From: Parietaria judaica
Lineage: Eukaryota > Streptophyta > Magnoliopsida > Rosales > Urticaceae
Reading direction: 5' to 3'
DNA: 64,000 bases
NCBI GenBank assembly: GCA_954871525.1
Contig: OX940861.1
Coordinates: 41,615,201 to 41,679,200, forward strand
The notes beneath the pieces are model-generated. The model did no database searches and had not been told where the DNA came from. It worked only from the letters and a program-made list of their open reading frames with translations. The translations under genes and the position numbers were made by a program. Of this stretch, positions 55,300-64,000 are shown piece after piece. Numbering within the stretch: the stretch's first letter is position 1; each line of letters opens with the position of its first letter.

Positions 55300-58200
55300 G
55301 TACCGATGACTTACAGATTTGGGTAAATTTGAATATGAAGGTCTCCCGGACTTGTGCTCTACATGCCAGGCTATCGGTCACTCTTCAACAAATTGTAGAA
55401 GGAATTTTCCAAGAGTGGAGTTGTCAAAAAAGAGAAATGGTGCTCCAAAGGAAATGATAGAGAAAACTACTAATCCGAGGGAACAATCCAGGGGACGCTC
55501 AAAAAATAGGAAAGTTTGGAGGCGAAAAGCTTTGAAATCAGTTTTGGAATTCCTATTAGTCGAGTGTTTGAAATATGTCATACTGATATTAATATAAATG
55601 TTTTATCCACCGCCGAAGCAAATTCCTATTTGGTAGAAGAAGCAACTGCGGGTATAACCGGAAAAGATACGAGGTTTGACAAAATGCCCCAAAATGCTAC
55701 GATGGAGAATAGTTTGGTGATTTATAGATCTGCAATGGAAATCTCGACACAAAAATAATTCCAGCTTATAAATGCAACTCTACCCACATTATCGTTGTTT
55801 AGTCAAATGAAAATTTATATGGAGATATCCAACGTAATGAACCGACAAATAGGATGATGATGGTTGATGGAAAACAGTCTCGACCAAAAAGAAGAAGACT
55901 ATGGGAGTTCATGAAGTCGCTCGTAGCAAGCGAATGACTCGAAAATCCTCTAGATTTCTATGATTGTCCTATTTTGGAATTGTAAGGGGTTTATGGGAAT
56001 GCTAATTCTCAAAGATTCCTCTTTAATTATTGTAAGTATTTCTCGCCTGATTTTGTTGGGATTGCGGAGCCGATGGTCTCTTTTAATTCTATTCCTGACA
56101 TATTTTGATCCTCTTTAAATCCCGCTCTCATTGAGATAAATACTACGGACAATCCTTCTCTTTGAGTATTGCGTAAAACTTATTCAGACTTGCCGAGTTT
56201 AGTAAGCATCAAAACCAACATGTTAGCTTCACGTCTTCTGTAAACGGGGTTTCTCATAGTTTCTCATGCGTTAATGCATCTACCTCCTCAAGTGCTCGCT
56301 GGAACCTATACTTTGTTTTTTTGAATTTATCTTCTAATTTTATTGTTCCTTGGTTAGTGTTCGGTGATTTTAATGTAGTCAAGGGAGCTCATAAAAAATC
56401 AGGGAGACCCCCGTCTGCTAGTTCTTGCCACTACTTTAGAGTTTTCTCTAATAATTGTGATCTCATTGATGTTCCTTTAACCGGGCAAAGTATACTTGGT
56501 GCAATGGTAGGAAGAATGATGAGAGTGTTGAATGTTAACTAGATAGGGCGATGATTAATAAACAATGTCTCGACTAATGAAATTTGGTCTCTTGTTCGTT
56601 CCTTCCACGATGTCACTCAGATCATACCCTTTTAATTATCAACTGTCGTTAGGGACAACAAAATTCTATTTCTCGGTTTCGTTTCCAAAGCATGTGGCTT
56701 ACCCATCCAGATGTGAGAAACTTCAGTGCTTTTAATTGGGCTGGCATCACGAGTGTTGCTCGTATGCAAGAAATTGTCATTAAGCTTAAACTTCTTCGCA
56801 AATCTTTATTGATTTGGAACAGAGATGTTTTTGGATATCTTGGGAAAAAATCATTGACTCGGAAACTGCTCTTTTGAATATTCAAAATTATTTTACCCGT
56901 GAAGGATTTTCAGAACCTCGATTTGCAAAAGAAATCTCAGCGTACTTTGAGCTTGACTTAACTCTTAAGAAAAATGAGATATTTTCGAAGGAGAAGAGTC
57001 GCAATAATTGGTTGAAGGTTGCAGACCGAAACTCTACGTTCTTTCATCGCTCCGCTTCAATCAAGAAATCAAGTATGGCCGTTAACTCTCTTTTAATAGA
57101 TGGAATGATTAATGTGAATCAAGATGGTACTTTTAGACATATTGTTAAATTTTATGAAGATATTTTATGTTAACCTTCTCGTACTTCTTCAAATATTGAC
57201 CTAGTAAAAAATGTCATTCATGTTTTGGTTGCTGACATCGAAAATGACATTCTTACTGCCATATCATCTAATTAAGAAATTTGTGTTATTGCTTTTAGTA
57301 TGGACGATAAAAGTGCTTCCGGTCCAGATGGCTTTAATGAAAAAATTTATCATGTTTATTGGGATTTGGCTATGATGTTTGTCGATGTGTTTATTTTTTT
57401 TTTCATTAGCGGTTCGATTTCAACGGGGCTAAACTAAAGTCTAATGGTACGTATTCCCAAGTTAAAGGTGTTGTGCAGATTGACAACTTTACACCTATTG
57501 TTTTGAGCAACTTTTGTTTCAACATAATAACTAAAATCCTTGCTGAAAGGCTTTCAGGTATTGCATCTGGAATTGTCTCTGAATATCAGTTTGGTTTTTT
57601 CAAGGGTTGAAATATTTCACATTGTATTGCAACGGCTTCTGAGGGAATCAATGTGCTAGATAAAAAAGAATTTTGGAGGTCATATGGCTTTGAAGGTTGA
57701 TATTATGAAAGCTTTTGATACTATGGATTAGGACTTTATTCTTGATGTTTTGGAGGCTTTCAGATCTTCTTTAAAATTCAGTGATTGGAATCTTGAGATT
57801 TTTCCTTTGGCTAGGATCTCCATATTGTTGAATGGTTCAGCAAAAAGTTACTTTAGGTGCAGAAGTGGTGTACGTCAATGAAGCTCACTCTCCCCTCTCC
57901 CAACTTCTATTTATCATTGCTGAAGACTTTTTTTGTCACCTCATTAGCAAATACGTGGATGAAAATAAATGGCAAACCATTAGATACACTGGTAACACTC
58001 TTTTTGCTTCACATGTTATATGTTCATGATGTTCTTTTAATTGGTGCCGCTTCAAAGAGTAATGTGCTTGCTATTTGTAGGGTTTTCCATCTTTACACAT
58101 CTTTTTCAGGCTAAGTCGTTAACTGGTCTAAGTCGAAGGTTGTTTTTAGTAATAAAATCCTCAATAACAGAAATTTATACATAGCTAATTCGTTGAAGTT

Positions 58201-58951
58201 CAAATGGATTTCTTTGCCGATGCAGTATCTTGGAATTCCTTTATTGAAGGGCGCTCCAAGGAAAAATGGTTGCAACCTGTGGCAGAATTTTTTTTAGTAA
58301 GTTTTCTAATCGGAAAGGATTCACTTTGTCTTTGGCGGGTAGAATTATTCTGGTTAACTCTGTCATTCAAAACTATTTTCTTCACTCATTTTCAATATAT
58401 GATTAGTAAAAAAAATCTTCTTGTGAAATTAGAAAAAGCAGTACGAAACTTTATTTGGTGTGGTTAAATGGATAAACGAAAGTTAGTTATTGTGCCTTGG
58501 GACATATGTTGTTTGTTTGTTTACGAAGGTGGTATTGGGATAAAGAATTTGACCGCCCTTAATAAAGATATGCTAGGAAAACTTTCTTGGTAATTTATAA
58601 GTTTTAATTTGTTTCCATTGCGTTTGATAAAGAATCGGATCTTCAATGATAATGGTTCTTTAAGAACTAGCACGATATCCTTTTCCAGTTGGCGTTCGCT
58701 AAACTCGTGTTTCCTGTTTGCCGTTGACAATGTTCGTTGGTTGGTAACTAATCATTCAAATTGAAATTTTTTCTTGATGTTTGGTTACACCACTATGTTG
58801 CAGATAGAGAAAATATACCTTTGCAGAATAGAGTCAATCTCACTACTAAAATCTCATACTTTCGGAATAATAATGATTGGAATTTTCCTTCTAATCTCTC
58901 AGCTTCAGTATCCGAGGAGATAAAAGATTACAAATTTATTAAGGAAGTTGA
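55300..58951 (+). pseudogene. LINE (L1-type) retrotransposon remnant
   Basis: An ORF1 tail with a CCHC knuckle, CSTCQAIGHSSTNC, follows FEYEGLPDL near 55,320-55,400. ORF2 starts near 55,960 (IVLFWNCKGF). Endonuclease pieces include LVFGDFNVVKGAHKKSGRP and NCDLIDVPLTG (56,340-56,490). Linker and reverse-transcriptase pieces include RFAKEISAYFELD, WLKVADRNSTFFH, MDDKSASGPDGF, KILAERLSG and SPLSQLLFIIAEDFF. The catalytic YADD box reads YVHD (near 58,020). Many stops and frameshifts are present, so it is long dead. The 5' part is missing beyond the hAT boundary, and the 3' part is cut by Copia element 2 at 58,952. Confidence 0.85.
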
Positions 58952-59309
58952 TGTTGGTTCCAAATGGATCGTCGAACCGAAACACACCGAGTCGAATCGA
59001 AACACCGTGCCGAAATAGCAAACGACAATAAGGCCACTCACTTTAATACTCTCTCTGTATAAGCACTCACACTCAATATATATATGCAGCAAGAGAGTAT
59101 AAGAAGAATGAAAGGAAATTGATATTCTATAAATTGAAGATGTCGATGGTTGGTGTTATTCAATGCATAAGTCTACATGACTATTTATAGGGAAATAAAA
59201 CTAATAAAAAATCTTAACAAACTTGGGCTTCAAGCATACTTGACTGCCAAGTAAATCAGTCAATAAACTTGCTAACCAAGTCTTGCTAAAGTCAAGGCTT
59301 ATCATCACA
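58952..59309 (-). repeat. 3' LTR of Copia element 2 (358 bp)
   Basis: It begins TGTTGGTTCCAAATGG and ends CTTATCATCACA on the plus strand. The LTR includes AATATATATATGCAGC and a TATTTATAGGG motif. Confidence 0.88.
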
Positions 59310-62300
59310 TTCTCCCCCGTAAGCTTGACTTGACTCGAGGTTCTTTACGCCGAGCATTTCTCGCATCTCCTCGAATTTGACACGAGCTAGAGCTTTGGTG
59401 AGAATGTCAGCTCGTTGCTCTCTGGTGCTGACAAACTCCACGGTGATCTCTCGCTCTTCCACACACTCGCGAATAAAGTGAAAGCGAGTGTCGATGTTCT
59501 TGCTGCGTCCATGAAACACCGGGTTTTTCATCAAAGCGATCGCGGACTTGTTGTCGACGTAGAGAGTCACCGGCTTCTGCTCGGCTCCAGTAACTTCACA
59601 CAATAAGTTTCTGAGCCACAACGCTTGACACGCCGCTGCGGTTGCTGCCATGAACTCGGCTTCACAAGACGATAGGGCCACGGTTCTCTGTTTCTGAGAC
59701 TGTCAGGTGATCAGATTACCGTTGAGATAAAATGCCATACCTGCGGTACTTTTCCTGTCATCGACATCACCAGCTAGATCACTGTCGGTAAAACCGACCA
59801 GTTCTTCAACTCCATGTCCTTTTTCGTACTGAATCACATAGCTCGTCGTTCCCTTCACGTAACGAAGGATGTGTTTCACAGCCTGCTTGTGTAGACTAGT
59901 AGGCTTTTCCATGTGACGACTCACCATGCCAACTGCATATGAGATGTCAGGTCGGGTGTGGGTTAGGTACCTGAGACACCCGATGACACGCCTGTACTCC
60001 GTGGGATCCACCGGGTTTCCTTCTGCGTCTTTCCCGAGCTTCAACTTTGCCTCCATCGGATACTTGCTCGGGTTGCAGTCCGCCATTTTGAACTGCTTCA
60101 GAATTTTCTTCGCATAGGCCGTCTGCCTTAGCGTGATGCATTCTTTCTTCTGATCGACCTCGATTCCGAGGTAGTATGAGAGTAGTCCGAGGTCGCTCAT
60201 CTCGAACTCCTTCATCATTTGCTCCTTGAATGCATATATGCCATCTTCGCTGGATCCGGTCACGATCAGGTCGTCGACATACACACCGACGATGAGGGCC
60301 TCTTCTCCTGAGCTCCTCGTGTAGACTGCTTGCTCCTGGGAGCACTTCTTGAAACCAAGGTTCTTCATACTTCTGTCAAGTCGAGTGTTCCATGCACGTG
60401 GTGCTTGCCGCAGCCCGTAAAGAGCTTTTGACAACTTGTACACCTTGTGCTCTGTGGTTTTGTCGATGAAGCCTTCCGGTTGAGCAACATATACTTCTTC
60501 TTCAAGTTCACCATTCAGGAATGCTGATTTGACGTCCAGGTGATGGATTTTCCAGCCTCGATGAGCTCCGAGGGCTAAGATCAGCCTGACTGTGTCGAGT
60601 CTGGCCACTGGAGCAAAGACCTCTTCAAAGTCTACTCCCTGCTTCTGTACGTAGCCCTTTGCGACCAGTCTGGCCTTGTGCTTGAGGACCTTGCCTTCTG
60701 AGTCCTTCTTGAGCTTGTAGACCCACTTCAAACCAACGGACTTGTGTCCTCTTGGAAGGTTGACAAGCTCCCACGTCTGATTCTTCTCAATGGACTCCAG
60801 TTCTCGCTTCATCGCTTCTTGTCATTCCTTCTCGGTGGCTGCCTCGCGGTACTTTGTTGGTTCTTCTTCACTCACAAGCAAGAGCTCCTCTGGGCTCAAA
60901 TCAAGCTCTCGCGCTTCTTCGTAGACATCGGACAGGGTACGGAACCCTCTTGGTCCGTCCTTGATTGATGAATCTCCTGAGCTAGTTCCTCCAGAACTAG
61001 CTGTCATTGGGATCGGGGTGATCATGCCAGATCCTGGGTTAGGCGAGCCTGGCGGTGAGCTGGTTCCAGACGAACTGGTTTCCGTCGAGCTGGGCGTTGC
61101 TAGTCCCTGGAAGGGATTTTCTTCTTCTTCCTGCTCGATCGCCTCTTCTTCTTCGAGTATGAACTCCACCGAGTTCTATTCGGGCTCTTCGTTCTCGTCT
61201 CGCCAGTCCCACTTTTTCTCCTCTTCGAACACGGCGTCTCTGCTTACATGCACTTTGCCGCGTTGAGGGTCGTAAAACCTGTGTGCCTTGCTCCCTTCTT
61301 CGGCGCCAAGGTACACCATCGGCTGACTCCGATCATCGAGCTTCTTAAGGTGTGGTCCCACAGTCTTCACGTGTGCGGTGCACCCAAACACCTTCAAATG
61401 CTCCAGATGAGGTTTCTTCCCTTTCCATGCTTGGTAAGGGGTGCGCTTGCCTAGCGCCTTCGTCGGTAGACGGTTCAGCAAGTAGACCGCGTGTCGTACT
61501 GCTTCTCCCCAGAACCTCGCCGGCACTTGCATGCTTTTCAGCAAACTCCTTGATGTGTCCATCACAGTCCGATTTCTTATCTCCACCACGCCGTTCTGAT
61601 GGGGCGTGTATGGTGCGGTGAGGTGGCGTTCGACTCCCTTTTCATCACAGAACTCTCCGAACTGTTGTGACATGAACTCTCCGCCTCGGTCAGTTCGCAA
61701 GGTCTTCAGTCTATGTCCTGACTGGTTCTCCACGAGCCTCTTGAACTTTTTGAAGACTTCAAAGGCTCCACTCTTCTCCTTGAGCGTATAAACCCACATC
61801 CAACGGCTGTAATCATCAACAAGTAAAAAGAAGTACTTGTTGCCGGCTAGGGTAGCCGGGGTGATTGGACCACACAGGTCAGCGTGCACCAGTTGGAGGG
61901 GTCGCTCTGCTCGGAACTTGGCCTTGATCGGAAATGGCACTCTTGCCTGTTTCGCGACCATGCAGCATTCACACAGCTGATTGGGGTGTTCAATCTTCGG
62001 TACCCCAAATGCCATCTTCTTCTCTCCCATCATTTTGAGCGCGTAGAAATTTACGTGCCCAAGTCATGCGTGCCATAACCAAGCTGGGTCTGCTAGGGAC
62101 GCCATTAAGCAGACGGGTTGGCCCGTCTCCAGGAGTATCTTGTACAGCCTGTTTGGCATTCTCTTCACCTTCATCAACAGGGCGCCGCTTTGGTTCCACA
62201 TCTTCATGTACGAGCCGGCCATCACCACCGTGTTGCCGACTTCCGTCATCTGACCAAGGCTGATGATGTTACTCTTCAGCTTCGGGATGTAGTAAACCTG

Positions 62301-63692
62301 AGTCAGCAGGCGTTGGTCCCCGTTCTTGCACTGGAACAGGATGGACCCTCTGCCTCTGATTTCGATGATTGATTCATCGCCGAACTTCACACTCCCTGTG
62401 ATCTTCTCGTCAAGCTCTTCAAATTTAGCTCGATCTCCCGTCATGTGGTTGCTCGCACCATTGTCTAAATACCAGACGTCGGTATAGACTTTCTTCTCTC
62501 CGTCTACGAGGAGGTTTGCAATAACCTTGTCCTCGATAAGCATGACCGTCTCTTCGGCCATCTTTTCCAGGCTGGGCCTTTTCTCGGCCATCCTCAGCTC
62601 GGGCTCCGGGCTCGACTTTACGTCGACTGGCTCCTCCAGGTTGGTCCTCTCTCCGACCGCTTCTCGCCCGGGCTCAGCGTTGCTCTCACGTTCGACGCTC
62701 GTCTCCTCCTCTCTCCGCACTTCAACGTTTCTCTCCTGTTGGGCGAACATCAGCATTTGCTCATCTTCGTGGAATCTTGTCAGATTCGCTTCGTCGGCGT
62801 ACTTCCTACTGCGGCATTCCGATGCATAGTGCCCGATCTTCTGACAATTGTAGCACTTCACCGTGCTCTTGTCTCTTCGGGCCGTGGTGCCTTCCTGGCG
62901 GGATGAGCTACTACCGCGACCTCGCATGTCACGACCTCTCCCTCGTCCTCGGCCTATACCACGTGCTCGGCTATCTCCGCTGTACCCGCCACGACTCGAC
63001 GAGCTTGAAGAAGACTCAGCTCCATAGTTCTTCTTCTGCTTGGCCTCCCATTCTTCATGTGTCAACAAGAGGTGCTTCTCCTCTTCGTTCTTCACCGTGA
63101 CGCCTCCCATTTGCGTAGCCATCGCTTCTTGGCTTGCTAGCAAATTCTCGAACTCTACAAGTGATGGTTGAACAGGCCATCCTTGTACAACAATCACGAA
63201 GCTTCGGTACTCCGGTCTCAACCCGTGGATTATGATCCTCTTCATACGAGCTTCTCCAATTACGGACTTCGGATCAAGGTCGCTAATCTCACGACATATC
63301 GACTTGACCTTGTGGAAATACTGAGCAACCGTCACGTCGCGTTGTGAGATTGACAGTAGCTCGTTCTCCAAGAGTTGTAGCCTCGCGTCGTTTTTCTTAG
63401 AGAAAAGCGTCGTGAACGTCTCCCATGCTTCTTTGGGCGTCTTGTCGTCCCGAATGTGCTCCAATATCTCTTCTTCAACGGTGGTCTTCAGGGCAAACAT
63501 TGCTTTGCCTGCTTTGATTCTCCATTTGCGTAGGGTGCCGTTAGCATCTTCCTCCGGCGGCGTAGTTTCGCCTCCGCCGACGACCTCCCATAGGTCGTGC
63601 CCTTGCAAATAGGACATCATGCATGTTGCCCATGTGTTGTAGTTGTTGCTGTTGAGTTTCTTGATTCCTCCGACTACTTGGAGATCACTCAT
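59292..63692 (-). pseudogene. Copia gag-pol polyprotein with four in-frame stops
   Basis: A single frame of 1,467 codons runs from ATG 63,692 (MSDLQVVGGIKKLNSNNYNT) to a stop at 59,292, with no frameshift. Gag includes an RGRGRGRDMRGRG tract and the knuckle CYNCQKIGHYASEC (near 62,840). The protease has DNGASNHMTG. Integrase has LGHVNF, CECC, HADLCGP, LRTDRGGEF and HQNGVVE. A Ser/Gly/Pro-rich and acidic spacer follows. Reverse transcriptase has RLVAKGYVQ, HHLDVKSAFLNGEL and the YVDD box near 60,270. RNase H has FTDSDLAGD, SSCEAEFMA and KNIDTRFHFIREC. Internal stops end at 62,064 (TGA after LWHA), 61,176 (TAG after NEEPE), 60,822 (TGA before QEAMKREL) and 59,703 (TGA after NLIT). Two sit where relatives have Trp. 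The longest intact part is gag-protease, 542 aa. Confidence 0.9.
59310..59321 (-). other. Polypurine tract of Copia element 2
   Basis: TACGGGGGAGAA on the minus strand directly adjoins the 3' LTR. Confidence 0.8.
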
Positions 63693-63834
63693 CGTGTTGG
63701 CAATACCTAGACACAAAAAAAACTCACACAGTAAAATCTCAAGAAATCGTTTCTGATGTGGAAGATCAGTCGGAACCGCAACCACAGAGCATACTCAGAA
63801 TTTCAAGAGACCTGACAACAACACTCGTAACCCC

Positions 63835-63846
63835 GCTCTGATACCA
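63835..63846 (-). other. Primer binding site of Copia element 2
   Basis: TGGTATCAGAGC on the minus strand, two bases inside the 5' LTR, matches initiator tRNA-Met. Confidence 0.92.
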
Positions 63847-63848
63847 AA

Positions 63849-64000
63849 TGTTGGTTCCAAATGGATCGTCGAACCGAAACACACCGAGTCGAATCGAAAC
63901 ACCGTGCCGAAATAGCAAACGACAATAAGGCCACTCACTTTAATACTCTCTCTGTATAAGCACTCACACTCAATATATATATGCAGCAAGAGAGTATAAG
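63849..64000 (-). repeat. 5' LTR of Copia element 2, partial
   Basis: The first 152 bases (plus-strand order) of the second LTR are identical to 58,952-59,103. The rest lies beyond the window. Confidence 0.9.

Larger units (their letters stand above)
58952..64000 (-). mobile_element. LTR retrotransposon, Ty1/Copia superfamily, element 2 (right LTR cut by window edge)
   Basis: A 358-bp LTR at 58,952-59,309, gag-pol on the minus strand, a tRNA-Met primer site and the start of the second LTR at 63,849 are visible. The first 152 bases of both LTRs are identical by eye, so insertion was recent. It sits in the dead LINE, whose frame EEIKDYKFIKEVD breaks at 58,951. The outer flank of the right LTR is outside the window, so the target duplication cannot be checked. 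Confidence 0.92.

Noticed and set aside
62527..63100. Plus-strand open frames opposite gag of Copia element 2
   Set aside because: They are antisense shadows of the long gag-pol frame.
63835..63846. Possible tRNA gene fragments at the TGGTATCAGAGC sites (also 52,552-52,563)
   Set aside because: Only 12 bases match tRNA-Met and they abut LTRs, so they are primer binding sites and not tRNA genes.

Overview
This window is nuclear DNA from a flowering plant, most likely a eudicot. The evidence is GT-AG and GC-AG spliced genes with plant-specific family members (a Nudix/M49 fusion like NUDT3, RAD23, SERINC, a UGT71-like glycosyltransferase), AT-rich intergenic DNA with microsatellites, and Copia, hAT and LINE elements. 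There is nothing bacterial or organellar, and I found no tRNA, rRNA or CRISPR.

Layout. (1) 1-28 kb is a gene-bearing segment. It holds a STE20/GCK-VI (BLUS1-like) kinase gene on the minus strand that carries a one-base deletion and an early stop. Next come an intact 11-exon RAD23 gene (minus), an intact 5-exon SERINC membrane-protein gene (minus), an AT-rich 4.5-kb gap full of small transposons, an intact 21-exon NUDT3-like gene (plus, 770 aa), and a 3-exon gene for an unrecognised 201-aa repeat protein (plus). Several introns and gaps carry small elements whose ends and target-site duplications can be read directly.

(2) 28.8-45.5 kb is a direct tandem duplication. Unit A is 28,770-35,278 and unit B is 36,213-45,490. 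Each unit carries repeat-derived DNA with an 8-bp-TSD hAT MITE, gene fragments, and one single-exon glycosyltransferase gene. The unit A copy is broken by a one-base deletion near codon 25; the unit B copy is intact (474 aa). The two copies are almost identical except for a cluster of substitutions starting abruptly inside the coding region, which suggests gene conversion. Unit B was later hit by a 2.15-kb solo-LTR-like insertion with a perfect 5-bp TSD; the empty site survives in unit A.

(3) 46.6-64 kb is a transposon nest. A degenerate hAT transposon (ZMYM1/TTF-type transposase) sits next to, and probably inside, a degenerate LINE. A complete Copia element with 109/110-bp LTRs and TSD GAATC is inserted into the hAT. 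A second Copia element interrupts the LINE and runs off the right edge. Its visible LTR bases are identical, and its 1,467-codon gag-pol frame is spoiled by only four stop codons and no frameshift.

The host genes do not form one pathway: RAD23 shuttles ubiquitylated proteins to the proteasome, SERINC is a multipass membrane protein, NUDT3 is a Nudix hydrolase/M49-peptidase-like protein, and the UGTs glycosylate small molecules. I found no clearly novel system. The most noteworthy signals are the UGT duplication with its conversion-like tract, the datable nested insertions, and a recurrent pattern of stop codons in otherwise intact retroelement frames.
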